From: Spirochaetia bacterium
GTDB lineage: Bacteria; Spirochaetota; Spirochaetia; Sphaerochaetales; Sphaerochaetaceae
Reading direction: 5' to 3'
Assembly: GCA_022482625.1 (NCBI GenBank)
Contig: JAKVOU010000001.1
Span: 2,032,784-2,096,783, forward strand
Length of the DNA stretch: 64,000 nt
Below the pieces are notes generated by a model. The model had not been told where the DNA came from. It was given only the letters and a program-made list of their open reading frames with translations, and ran no database searches. Position 1 is the first letter of the stretch, and each line of letters starts with the position of its first letter. Positions 7,750 through 16,731 of this stretch are shown piece by piece. The position numbers and the translations under genes are program-made.

Positions 7750-9415
7750 ATGGCCTATGAAGTAACAGCTACACGGAAAAGACCACAATCCTTTGACAAT
7801 TTGGTCGGACAGGAATTTGTCGTTTCAACAATAAAGAATTCCATCAAAGCCAATCGCATAGCACATGCATATTTATTTTGTGGACCTAGGGGCGTAGGTA
7901 AGACTTCATCAGCACGTTTACTGGCAAAAGCTCTGAACTGTGAAAAAGGCCCTACGGATACTCCTTGCGGCGTATGTGACAATTGCAAGGAAATTACACA
8001 AGGTAATTGTAGTGATGTCATTGAAATAGATGGCGCCAGCAACAACAGTGTACAAGATATCAGAAACATAAAGGATGAAGTACGTTTTCCACCCCAAAAA
8101 TGTAGATATAAAATTTATATCATCGATGAAGTACACATGCTATCCACCAATGCCTTCAACGCTTTGCTGAAAACAATTGAAGAGCCCCCTGAATATGCAA
8201 TATTCATCTTCGCGACCACAGAAACTCAGAAAGTCCCAGCCACAATACGAAGTAGATGCCAACAGTTTCATTTCCAATTGATTGACCTACAGACTATTGT
8301 TTCATGCCTGAAAGATGCAGCAGCAGAACTGCAGGTAGAAGCTGATAAGGATGCGCTCTTCTGGATTGCAAAAGAAGCTACAGGATCCATGAGGGATGCC
8401 TATACTCTTTTTGATCAAGTTGTTGCATTCAGTGACGGATATATTACACTGAAAAAGATACAGGATAAATTAGGATTCGCAGGAACAGACCAAATCAACA
8501 AGATGATGCTCCTTCTAATCCATAATGATAGAGCTTCAGCATTGCTTACTGTTTCCGAAATGGTCAAGAGCGGTACTTCCATCGATCAATGTATCAAGGA
8601 TTTTGCAAATTATTTCAGGACTTTGTTGCTTATCAGCCAAGGCATAGAGGATCCTAATATCCTTGGCGTACAACCTTCCTCGATTCCTGAAGAAATCAAA
8701 AAATCTTATACGGCAGAACAGTTGGAAGCTGCATTGCAGCTTTTTCTTAACCTATACAGAGAAGTCCGCTATTCAATAGATCCAAAATTTGAACTTGAAC
8801 TTGCTATTTCACGTCTTGCAGCTCTTCCCTACCTTACCTCGAATATCGTTCTGATGGAACGTCTTACTCAACTGAAAAACGACTTGGTAACAGGTAAGCT
8901 TTCACCTGCCAAAGCGACATCCACAACAAAAGAAATGCCTTTGTTCCAGCAGGCTCTCCCCCAACAGCAGGCACCCATCCAGCAGCAGGCACCCATCCAG
9001 CAGCAGGCACCCATCCAGCAGCAGGCACCCATCCAGCAGCAGGCACCCATCCAGCAGCAGGCACCCATCCAGCAGCAGAATTCTCTTTCTGGAATATTCA
9101 CAAAGGAAAGCATACCTGAACTTTGCAAACTATTAGAGAATCGATATCCCAACCTTTCCAGTATCTGTACAAAAATACTGAAGATTGAAAATATCAATGG
9201 TATCTTATACTGGACGATGCCTGGGAAACTTCTATGTACAAGCTCTTACAAAAGATAAAAAGATAATACAAGCAGGTATAAACAGAGTCAGTGGTTTTAA
9301 AGGAACTTTGGAATTCAAGCTGGCACAAAAAGAAGAAGATAAAACAGATTCTTCTGAAGATTCTCCTTTCTTCCAGCAAGTAACCAAAATGTTCCGCGGA
9401 AAAATTGAAAAATAA
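7750..9415 (+). CDS. dnaX: DNA polymerase III gamma/tau subunit, with a +1 frameshift near the C-terminus
   Basis: DnaX is the ATPase of the clamp loader. The start at 7750 gives MAYEVTATRKRPQSFDNLVG, the usual beginning; the frame extends further upstream only through RNA genes. Walker A GPRGVGKTSSAR, four zinc Cys (from CEKGPTDTPCGVCDNC), Walker B YIIDEVHML and the SRC motif RSRCQQF are all present. After about residue 400 comes a Gln-rich repeat, then a short C-terminal domain. The frame written ends at 9258, but the frame one base over (9222-9415) continues NFYVQALTKDKKIIQAG and ends MFRGKIEK. Removing one G from the GGG at about 9222-9224 joins them. The clamp-loader domains are intact either way. 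Upstream are the tRNAs and ffs; ebfC and recR follow. Confidence 0.88.
8965..9078 (+). repeat. Tandem 18-base repeat in dnaX
   Basis: Six perfect copies of an 18-base unit, CAGCAGGCACCCATCCAG, run from 8965 to 9072 with a partial seventh. They encode QQAPIQ six times, in the linker between the ATPase part and the C-terminal tail of DnaX. Perfect copies suggest recent expansion and likely copy-number variation between strains. Confidence 0.95.
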
Positions 9416-9463
9416 GAAAGGATACTGCAATATTCTGTATGTAATCCCATCAAGGAGATAAAA

Positions 9464-9793
9464 ATGGCAACGAACCCCTTTGACCTGTTCAAGAATATGC
9501 AACAGCTACAGGACAAAATGAACCTAATGCGCAACGAACTAGAAAAAATAACAGCAACAGGAAGCGCAGGTGCAGGTTTCGTAGAAATAACCCTCAATGG
9601 AAAATTTGAAGTCGTCAACATCACCATCGACAAATCTGTTATAGATCCGGAAGATCCAATAACACTGCAGACACTCATCGCTTCTGCCTTTAACACGGCA
9701 TCAAGCAACATACAGGCAACTCTGCAGAAAAAAATCAATGGATTTGGCATCTGGCCTCAATATTCAGTGAAAGCAGCAAGGAATAGAAAATGA
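9464..9793 (+). CDS. ebfC: YbaB/EbfC nucleoid-associated protein
   Basis: The 109-residue product begins MATNPFDLFKNMQQLQDKMN and has GAGFVEITLNGKFEVVNITI, the family pattern of a helix, a three-stranded sheet and a C-terminal helix. EbfC dimers bind DNA and coat the nucleoid; the family was described in Borrelia and Haemophilus. A good AAGGAG precedes the ATG. The stop overlaps the recR start (ATGA), and dnaX lies just upstream, the order conserved across many bacteria. Confidence 0.92.
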   Translation: MATNPFDLFKNMQQLQDKMNLMRNELEKITATGSAGAGFVEITLNGKFEVVNITIDKSVIDPEDPITLQTLIASAFNTASSNIQATLQKKINGFGIWPQYSVKAARNRK

Positions 9794-10377
9794 CTGTGTT
9801 GGAAGATTTGATATCCAATTTGGCAAGATTACCTGGCATAGGACCGAAATCAGCAGCTCGGCTTGCCTATTATCTGATAAAAACGGACAAAACATTCAAT
9901 CAAAAGCTAGGTGAACAAATACAGCAGATACAGGATAAGATTTTCCCGTGCAGCATCTGTGGAAGTTTTACGGAAACAGACCCCTGTCCAATCTGCAGTG
10001 ACCCGACAAGAGACCATGAAACTCTTTGTATCGTTGAACAACCACAGGATGTGATGACATTGCAGGCAAGCGGAAGCTATAACGGCCTTTTCCATGTATT
10101 GGGAGGAGCAATAAGTCCCTTGGATGGTATCGGCCCAGAGAAACTCAGCTTCGGCAAGCTCCTTTCACGGTTGGACAACGGCAATTTCAAAGAAGTCATC
10201 ATTGCAACAAACCCCACGGAAGAAGGAGATACTACAGCCTTATATATTAGACAGATTCTAAGAGATCGCCCGATAACCCTTTCGAGATTGGCAAGCGGAC
10301 TTCCAATCGGTGGTGACTTGGAATATGCAGACAAACTTACAGTGGCAAGATCCCTAAGAGGACGAGTTAAATTTTGA
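9790..10377 (+). CDS. recR: Recombination mediator protein RecR
   Basis: The 195-residue product carries the helix-hairpin-helix LPGIGPKSAARLAYYL near residue 14, four zinc Cys (CSICGSFTETDPCPIC) near residue 54, and a Toprim domain with CIVEQPQDVM and ATNPTEEGDTTA. RecR works with RecF and RecO to load RecA on single-stranded gaps; recF is also in this window. It is translationally coupled to ebfC. The end lies 35 bases from the stop of the opposing djlA-like gene, with no clear terminator between. Confidence 0.95.
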   Translation: MTVLEDLISNLARLPGIGPKSAARLAYYLIKTDKTFNQKLGEQIQQIQDKIFPCSICGSFTETDPCPICSDPTRDHETLCIVEQPQDVMTLQASGSYNGLFHVLGGAISPLDGIGPEKLSFGKLLSRLDNGNFKEVIIATNPTEEGDTTALYIRQILRDRPITLSRLASGLPIGGDLEYADKLTVARSLRGRVKF

Positions 10378-10412
10378 GTTCATCGCTATTTGACTAATGG
10401 CAGAATTTTCGG

Positions 10413-11198
10413 TTATTTGATGCCTCGCTCTTTCTTGATTGTTTCGTAAGCTTCTTGTATTTCTCTGAACTTTTTTGTTGCAACTGCTACGAAATCATCA
10501 GGAAGGCCTTTTGCTTGTACCGTATCAGGGTGATATTCTATACTCATCTTCCGATATGCTTTCTTGACTTCCTCATCTGAGGCCTGAGAAGTCAAACCCA
10601 GGACGGTATAAGCACTTTCAGTTACAGATGCACCGGCATAACGGCGTACCATGGCATCAAAATATGCATCAGAAAAACGAAAGATACTTACGACCCTTCT
10701 GATTATCTTCTCTTCTGCCTGATCAAGCCTCCCGTCTGCAACACCTACCCTGAACAGGATATCAACCATCAGCTGCAACAGTGCTTGATCGTTTGCAAAG
10801 TTTTGGTAAAACTGAGAAGCAAACTGGTCTACCGTTCCTCCACCAGTCAAAGCTGTATTGAAAATACGCAAAGCTGCCTGCTTACCTGCATAATCAAGTT
10901 TCAAATCATTGTCAATAAAAGCATTGACGGCATTTCTTTCTTTTTCGGAAACTACACCGTCTGCTTGGGCAAGCCTGGCAAGAAGAGAAAAAGTGGCCAA
11001 AAAAAACGTCATATTCCTTTCTTCGGCATTGCTGGCCATACGGCCATTCTGCCGAAAATAAGGAGTGCCATCTGAAATGCGGGAAGTTTCACCAGCATGA
11101 TCAAACATATTGCCGAAAGCAATGCCTGCAATCATGCCCAAAGGTCCTCCTAGAGTAAAACCTACGGCACCACCGATTAACTTACCAAGCCACGCCAT
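10413..11198 (-). CDS. DjlA-like co-chaperone (TerB plus DnaJ domains)
   Basis: The 261-residue protein starts with a Gly-rich hydrophobic segment (residues 3-30, GKLIGGAVGFTLGGPLGMIA), probably a membrane anchor or hairpin. A TerB-like helical domain follows (about 65-185, with LLARLAQADGVVSEKERNAV). A C-terminal J domain (195-261) contains the HPD motif (EYHPDTVQ) that stimulates DnaK ATPase. This order matches DjlA of Gram-negative bacteria. It shares one base with the gene before it on the same strand, so the two are probably cotranscribed. Confidence 0.88.
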   Translation of the reverse strand: MAWLGKLIGGAVGFTLGGPLGMIAGIAFGNMFDHAGETSRISDGTPYFRQNGRMASNAEERNMTFFLATFSLLARLAQADGVVSEKERNAVNAFIDNDLKLDYAGKQAALRIFNTALTGGGTVDQFASQFYQNFANDQALLQLMVDILFRVGVADGRLDQAEEKIIRRVVSIFRFSDAYFDAMVRRYAGASVTESAYTVLGLTSQASDEEVKKAYRKMSIEYHPDTVQAKGLPDDFVAVATKKFREIQEAYETIKKERGIK

Positions 11199-12616
11199 TA
11201 CAGTTTATCAACAAGCATTGAACACTTGCCAGAAGGAATGGGAAGTGTCTTTTTCTTGTCCTCATCCAAAATCATAATAGTAAAATAATAAAGCTTTTCA
11301 CTTTCCAGTCTGATTTCCCAACCTCGTGGATTCTTGCTGCTAAGAATCGTAATATTGTTCTTCTTCAAAGAAAGCGTCTCTATACCCATCGCTTCCCTTG
11401 AAGGCATAGTCCAGTCCACAGTCTTTCTTGGCAGGGAAATATCAAGTCCAATGATATTTTCAATCATAATGGAAATGGTAAGCAACCCAACTGACGGCAA
11501 ATAACGTCTTTTTGGAAAACCCTCCATATCAGCACAAGTAGACTTACCTTCCTTGTCAGGCAGATAACCCTCCCAAATATCATCAATCTTGTCTGTATCC
11601 GGATGGAACGTATCCAAGACAAAATACATATGCCGAATAGAACATTCACGAGCAAAAACAAATTCATGATAGTTCATCAACCCTTTGACAACCATGAAAG
11701 TGTTGAAAGGAAGCACACCTCCGCACCATCCGTTTCCTTTCGGATCAAAATAAGGAGAACTGACAGGGACTCCAGGGAATGGGTTATCTGTTCCAAATTC
11801 CTTTGGATCATGTAACTTCTCAATAATCTTGGCACCTTTCTCATCGTTAGGAATTTTTCCTAATAACGTCCAGAAAGCTCCAATAAAGCGGTTATGAATC
11901 TGTTTGCCTTCTTTATCAAGATCATAGAAAAACTGGGTTCCTTCATCCCACATCATGGCATTTATCCGAATGTTCAAGGCGAAATACATTCTCTTATACC
12001 GAAAACTTAATTCCTTATCATTGAGAATATCACCGATTTCTGACATATACAGTGCATTCATAGCAATCTGTGCATTGAAATCAATCGGATAAAACATTTC
12101 TTTCCTAGGTATATTGCCACTGCCACAAGCAGCAGCAGGAACAGAATATAAGCCGTTTTCACACTTGAACTGTTCCAGCCAATCCGTATATTTCTCAAGA
12201 ATCGGTACGATTTTTCTTAGCCGCTTCTTGTCTCCGATCTTATGATAAAAGCAATATTCAACATAGGCAAAAAGGCAGGGTGAAATCCCTTGAGGATTAT
12301 CAGCGGTCAATACAGGCTTTCCGTCTTCAAGTGTATAACTACCACGAATTGCACCATTTTCTTCCTGTTTTGAATAAAAAAAATCTATCATAGGAAACGG
12401 TGAATAATTTTGGTTGCTATACACAAGGAACAAAGCTGACATGCAGGATTCAAGTTGATTGGACACAGTCTGTCCTGGGTAGGAGAGATAACAGGATGGT
12501 GCAAGCTTCCCATCAGAAGTTTTCCACTGTTCATTGATCCAAACCCAAGTCCTATCGTACATATCAACGAAGTCTTGATCATAAAAATGGATGGAAGGGA
12601 CTTTATTCTTAGTCAA
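11198..12616 (-). CDS. Trehalase-like (alpha/alpha)6 glycoside hydrolase
   Basis: The 472-residue protein resembles MGH1-like/GH63-type hydrolases: YYHKIGDKK-like helical repeats, LPFNTFMVVKGL, WEGYLPD and a C-terminal beta part. Segments such as DFNAQIAMNALYM and NPFPGVPVSSPYF are typical of the toroid fold that processes alpha-linked mannose or glucose. There is no signal peptide, so it is probably cytoplasmic. The substrate is not evident. A leftward promoter may be TTGCCC-17-TATATT in the gap upstream. The gene overlaps the djlA-like gene by one base; no transporter for its substrate is adjacent. Confidence 0.7.
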   Translation of the reverse strand: MTKNKVPSIHFYDQDFVDMYDRTWVWINEQWKTSDGKLAPSCYLSYPGQTVSNQLESCMSALFLVYSNQNYSPFPMIDFFYSKQEENGAIRGSYTLEDGKPVLTADNPQGISPCLFAYVEYCFYHKIGDKKRLRKIVPILEKYTDWLEQFKCENGLYSVPAAACGSGNIPRKEMFYPIDFNAQIAMNALYMSEIGDILNDKELSFRYKRMYFALNIRINAMMWDEGTQFFYDLDKEGKQIHNRFIGAFWTLLGKIPNDEKGAKIIEKLHDPKEFGTDNPFPGVPVSSPYFDPKGNGWCGGVLPFNTFMVVKGLMNYHEFVFARECSIRHMYFVLDTFHPDTDKIDDIWEGYLPDKEGKSTCADMEGFPKRRYLPSVGLLTISIMIENIIGLDISLPRKTVDWTMPSREAMGIETLSLKKNNITILSSKNPRGWEIRLESEKLYYFTIMILDEDKKKTLPIPSGKCSMLVDKL

Positions 12617-13024
12617 AAATAATACTCCTTAGACCGACATAAATACAGAAATCCTAGTCTATAATATACAAATAATATATGCAACGGGCAAGTTGAACCC
12701 CCAACAAAATTCATTCTACACCAATTTCTCTAAATCCGAAAAAAAAACTTTTATTTTTTTTCCCGTTGTCCTCTTCTATTCTTCAACTAGATATTGAATA
12801 GCTTTTCCTTTTGCAAAAGAAAAAAGGACCTTAATAAAATCAGGATTAATTCCTGCAGATATCCATCCATCATCATGTCTTTCCCTGCAACATTTCTAGC
12901 TCCATCATAAAAAGTCTTCCTTTTTTCTGAGAAAATATACATCGGTGATTTCCATCGCTTCTGCTTTTCCATGTTGACGAATACCCTGGAATCCATCATT
13001 ATTTAACAAAGGACAGAGGTAGAA
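12617..13024. other. Intergenic region between divergent genes
   Basis: About 400 AT-rich bases between the leftward hydrolase and rightward nagA. A 70-residue leftward frame at 12787-12999 lacks a ribosome-binding site and resembles nothing I know. Runs of A and T near 12739-12770 could bend DNA or end transcription. nagA has GAGG just before its ATG. No RNA gene is visible. Confidence 0.4.
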
Positions 13025-14203
13025 ATGAAAACAGTATTGACTAATGGAACAGTCATAACAGGTTTTGCTACACTCAAGGACTGTGCAGTATTCATCGATG
13101 ATGAAGGGTCAATTGCAGACATCTTCAATATGAGAAGATTTGCAGAGAAAAATTTTGGTTCTGATGCCATTATTCTGGATCTTCAGGGAAGCTATGTACT
13201 TCCAGGACTTTTTGATTCCCATATACATGGCATCGGGGGATATGGCACGGAAGACAATTCACCAGATTCTATTCTTGGGATGAGTGAAAGACTTGCAGAT
13301 TTTGGTGTTTCTTCCTTTCTTCCCACAATTTACACAGATTCCTTAGATAAAATGATTGCAGGCATAAAAGCTATTGTTTCTGCAATGGGACATGAACAAG
13401 GCGCAAAGATACAGGGTGTGAATGTAGAAGGTCCCTTCATATCACCACTTAGAATCGGTGCACAGAATCCGGAAGGAGTGCAACCTGTCAATCTGGAAGT
13501 ATTTGACAAACTTATAGAAGCTGGACAGGGCCACATCATATGCATGACTGTTGCTCCTGAGCTCAAACACATGAGAACTCTTGCCTTGGAAGCCAGGAAA
13601 GAGGGCATAGTACTTCTGGCAGGACATACCGATGCAACATATGAAAACATTATAGAAGGTATGCAATGTGGAATTTTACATTCTACCCACTTCTTCAATG
13701 CAATGAGCCGGTTGCACCACAGAAACCCTGGTACGGTCGGTGCAATTATGATACAGACCAGTATGCGGTGTGAAATCATATGTGACGGAGTTCATGTCCA
13801 TCCGGAGTTGGTAAAATTGCTGTTACGGGAAAAACCTATCGAGAATATTGTCATGATTACAGATTCACTGAAACCGACAAAACAAAGGTCAGGAGACCTT
13901 TTTGCAAATGGAGTTCCGGCAATGCTGAGTCAAGAAGGTGCTTTCGTAAGCAAAGACAACCCAGAACTTCTGCTAGGTAGTGCATTGACACTATTACAGG
14001 GAATCCGAAATGTTAAGAATTGGGGTATTTCCTTGGAAAATGCATCTTTGATGGCCTCGACAAATCCTGCTAGGATATATTCCATTCCTAAAATAGGTAT
14101 GATTCTGCCCGGCAACAAAGCAGATCTTACCATCTTAGACCAAGATTTACGCCTTAAAGGTCTATTCAGAGATGGAAAATTAATAAGAGACAGATTTGCA
14201 TAA
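13025..14203 (+). CDS. nagA: N-acetylglucosamine-6-phosphate deacetylase
   Basis: The 392-residue protein is an amidohydrolase with metal ligands and catalytic residues in place: LPGLFDSHIHGIGGYGTE (near residue 60), NVEGPFISP (Glu), AGHTDATYE (His), HSTHFFNAMSRLHHR (His) and MITDSL (Asp). NagA removes acetate from GlcNAc-6-P, giving glucosamine-6-P for glycolysis or wall synthesis. The C-terminal part ILPGNKADLTILDQ is the usual end of the fold. nagB is not in the window. pepD follows 70 bases downstream, possibly in one transcript, which would suit recycling of wall sugars and peptides together. Confidence 0.94.
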   Translation: MKTVLTNGTVITGFATLKDCAVFIDDEGSIADIFNMRRFAEKNFGSDAIILDLQGSYVLPGLFDSHIHGIGGYGTEDNSPDSILGMSERLADFGVSSFLPTIYTDSLDKMIAGIKAIVSAMGHEQGAKIQGVNVEGPFISPLRIGAQNPEGVQPVNLEVFDKLIEAGQGHIICMTVAPELKHMRTLALEARKEGIVLLAGHTDATYENIIEGMQCGILHSTHFFNAMSRLHHRNPGTVGAIMIQTSMRCEIICDGVHVHPELVKLLLREKPIENIVMITDSLKPTKQRSGDLFANGVPAMLSQEGAFVSKDNPELLLGSALTLLQGIRNVKNWGISLENASLMASTNPARIYSIPKIGMILPGNKADLTILDQDLRLKGLFRDGKLIRDRFA

Positions 14204-14272
14204 TGGACTTACCCAGCTAAATACAAATATACAGGAGGCAAAAAGCCTTTTCAATCAAACGGCTTTATTAGC

Positions 14273-15712
14273 ATGGACTACAACGAATTAGAACCAAAAG
14301 CAATATTTTCATATTTCAGGGATATCTCCGCTATTCCTCGTGAATCAGGCAACGAAGAAGGAATTAGACAGTATTTGGTCACCTTTGCAAAAAAACATGA
14401 TTTTCCGGTTAATGTCGACAGTGTCGGCAATGTAATCATACAGGTACCGGCATCAAAGGGTTATGAAGAAAGATCTTCCGTAGCTTTGCAAGGACATATG
14501 GACATGGTATGTGTCAAAGACCCTGGCGTTATCCATGATTTTTCAAAAGATCCCATCAAACTGAAAGTCAAAGAAGATTATATTACCGCAGACGGTACTT
14601 CCCTAGGTGGCGATGATGGCATCGCAATGGCTTTGGCCCTGGATGTATTCACTGATACCACATGCAAACATGGACCATTGGAAGGAATCTTCACAGTAAG
14701 TGAAGAAACCGGATTGACAGGCGCCTTTGGCATAGACCCGACACTTGTAAAAAGCAGGAAACTTATCAACCTCGACAGTGAAGAGGAAGGGATACTTTAT
14801 ATAGGGTGCGCAGGAGGCATAGAAACAACATCTACGCTCAAGAAAAACAAAACTGCGACAAAGGACAATTGCATGGGTTTCAAATTGTCTGTCAGCGGTT
14901 TGGCCGGTGGACACAGCGGCAGTGAAATAGACAAGCAAAGAGCAAACGCAATAAAACTTGTAGCGAGGACCTTAGTGGGAATTCCTTCCTTACGATTAGA
15001 AAAAATACAAGGTGGATCAAAACGAAATGTAATCCCTTCACATTGTGACTGTATTTTCGCAATAGAGAAAGAAAACGAAAACCTGCTCAAAAAGGCCTTT
15101 TCTGATATACACAATGCTTATAAAGATGAATATGGCATGCAAGATCCAAACGGAAAGATTGTTTTAGAAAGTGTTCCGTGCCCAACGCTGGCTTTCAGTG
15201 AAAAGATGAGCTCAGCACTTTTAAAATCCTTGCACATTGCCCCACATGGAGTAGAAGCAATGAGCGTAACCCTCCCCGGTGTCGTAGAAACATCTGCAAA
15301 CCTAGCAATCATAACCACAGAGGAAAATCAGATTACTGTAATTTCAAGCCACAGATCATCAATCATGAGCAGTCGGGATGACAGTGCTTACAGATTCAGA
15401 GATGCCATGGAAACTTGCGGAGCCCAAGTTGAAATTCAAGGAGCCTACCCCTCGTGGAAACCAAATACAAATTCACAGTTGCTTGCTTTCTGTGCCCAGG
15501 CCTATGAAGATTATTTCCAGAAGAAGCCCTTGGTCACAGCAATTCATGCAGGTTTGGAATGCGGTATCATAAACAGCAGGATAGAAGGCATGGATTCCAT
15601 TTCCTTTGGCCCTGGTATGGAACATGTGCATTCTACAGCAGAAAGACTTTGCATCTCCTCTACTGCAAGAACAAGCAAATTCCTGAAGCACCTTCTTGAG
15701 ATCATACAATAG
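14273..15712 (+). CDS. pepD: Aminoacyl-histidine dipeptidase (M20 family, PepD-like)
   Basis: The 479-residue product starts with FSYFRDISAIPRESGNEEGI. The zinc ligands are visible: QGHMDMVC (His), LGGDDGIAMALA (bridging Asp), SEETGLTGAFG (catalytic Glu pair), NLDSEEEG and EHVHSTAERL (last His). The middle domain (about 190-380) carries GGHSGSEID, used in dimerisation and substrate binding. Members split dipeptides such as beta-Ala-His and Cys-Gly in the cytoplasm. Length equals the usual 480-490 residues. A gene for a gamma-glutamyl hydrolase lies downstream, hinting at peptide or glutathione-like degradation. Confidence 0.93.
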   Translation: MDYNELEPKAIFSYFRDISAIPRESGNEEGIRQYLVTFAKKHDFPVNVDSVGNVIIQVPASKGYEERSSVALQGHMDMVCVKDPGVIHDFSKDPIKLKVKEDYITADGTSLGGDDGIAMALALDVFTDTTCKHGPLEGIFTVSEETGLTGAFGIDPTLVKSRKLINLDSEEEGILYIGCAGGIETTSTLKKNKTATKDNCMGFKLSVSGLAGGHSGSEIDKQRANAIKLVARTLVGIPSLRLEKIQGGSKRNVIPSHCDCIFAIEKENENLLKKAFSDIHNAYKDEYGMQDPNGKIVLESVPCPTLAFSEKMSSALLKSLHIAPHGVEAMSVTLPGVVETSANLAIITTEENQITVISSHRSSIMSSRDDSAYRFRDAMETCGAQVEIQGAYPSWKPNTNSQLLAFCAQAYEDYFQKKPLVTAIHAGLECGIINSRIEGMDSISFGPGMEHVHSTAERLCISSTARTSKFLKHLLEIIQ

Positions 15713-15770
15713 TATTTTAATTCATGTACAAAAAAAATATTATAAAATTTTGAGTCATTTATTACTTCAT

Positions 15771-15796
15771 GGCAAATATAATATCTTATATTTGCC
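15771..15796. repeat. Perfect 11-bp inverted repeat before the gamma-glutamyl hydrolase gene
   Basis: GGCAAATATAA (15771-15781), loop TATC and TTATATTTGCC (15786-15796) form a perfect hairpin about 40 bases before the ATG at 15834 and 60 bases after the pepD stop. The weak T-run after it makes it a poor terminator. It could be an operator for the downstream gene. Confidence 0.6.
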
Positions 15797-15833
15797 AATT
15801 TATTTAAATGACTTTGAAATATAAGAGATTTAT

Positions 15834-16604
15834 ATGACATTTGAAAAACCTATAATAGCTATAGCTGTCTCATATACGACGACGCCCCCACCCTCACCTT
15901 TTACACAATATAAAAGGCACTTCTGTGTTGACACCTATGTGCAAAGTATCATCAAGGCAGGAGGATTGCCGATCCTGATTCCGACATTCAATAGCAAAAG
16001 GGAATCTGACCAAATTTATTTATTGAAAAAAGCTGATGGTATATTGATTCCCGGAGGTAATGACATAGATCCCATACTCTATGGAGAACAGAAGTCTGAC
16101 CTGTGTGGCCCCACAGAAAGAGAGTGCGATGAATTTCTGTTGGAGTTGATACGGACGGCACGACAGATGGAAAAACCTCTGCTTGGCATCTGCAAAGGTT
16201 GCCAATTGCTCAACGTGGCATATGGGGGAACACTCTATCAGGACCAAACGCAAATTCCCAATCTAAAAGAAAAAATCAATCATATGCATATGGAAGCTTG
16301 CCAAGAACCATTCCATACCGTCTTCTTGGAAAGGCAAAGCCAGCTTTCTTCAATATTCAACAGCAGCAAAGAACTCAAGACAAACAGCCTTCACCACCAG
16401 TCAATTAAAAAAACAGGAAACGGTCTTAGGATAAATGCATATTGCATTGATGGAACCATTGAAGGAATTGAGACTTTGGAAGGTCCTTTTTGTCTTGGCA
16501 TACAATGGCATCCTGAAGTGATGTATTTCCATAATGATTACATGAAACCAATTTTTTCATCTTTTATCAAAGAATCGATTAAAAATCACAAAATCAACTA
16601 CTGA
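15834..16604 (+). CDS. Gamma-glutamyl-gamma-aminobutyrate hydrolase family protein (class I amidotransferase)
   Basis: The 256-residue protein has the class I glutaminase fold. The nucleophile Cys is in LLGICKGCQLLNVAYGGTLY, and the His and Glu of the triad are in GIQWHPE. The segment ILIPGGNDIDPILYGEQ is typical of the PuuD/GATase-related branch, which hydrolyses gamma-glutamyl amides such as gamma-glutamyl-GABA. HQSIKKTGNGLRINAYCIDG is also characteristic. No putrescine-pathway partner is nearby, so the natural substrate may differ. A bidirectional terminator follows. Confidence 0.88.
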   Translation: MTFEKPIIAIAVSYTTTPPPSPFTQYKRHFCVDTYVQSIIKAGGLPILIPTFNSKRESDQIYLLKKADGILIPGGNDIDPILYGEQKSDLCGPTERECDEFLLELIRTARQMEKPLLGICKGCQLLNVAYGGTLYQDQTQIPNLKEKINHMHMEACQEPFHTVFLERQSQLSSIFNSSKELKTNSLHHQSIKKTGNGLRINAYCIDGTIEGIETLEGPFCLGIQWHPEVMYFHNDYMKPIFSSFIKESIKNHKINY

Positions 16605-16671
16605 GAAAAACATAGCCGATTCCTTAATATAATGATTAAAAGTTTTTAAATGTTTTTCCCAATTCTACTAT

Positions 16672-16710
16672 AAAAAAACAGGGCACACCTTTTTCAGTAT
16701 GCCTTGTTTT
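16672..16710. terminator. Bidirectional terminator
   Basis: A 14-bp imperfect stem, AAAACAGGGCACAC with GTATGCCTTGTTTT, has A and T runs on both sides. It separates the rightward hydrolase gene from the leftward flavoprotein gene. Confidence 0.8.
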
Positions 16711-16731
16711 CTGATGCTAAAGTAAAATCAT

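Noticed and set aside
8965-9078. CRISPR-like array
   Set aside because: The repeats are contiguous without spacers and in frame within dnaX.
9218-9226. Programmed -1 frameshift of the X-XXY-YYZ type at GGGAAAC in dnaX
   Set aside because: The reading frame is GGG-AAA and the continuation is in the +1 frame, not -1, so the classical mechanism does not apply.
12787-12999. 70-residue leftward frame before nagA
   Set aside because: No ribosome-binding site and no recognisable family.
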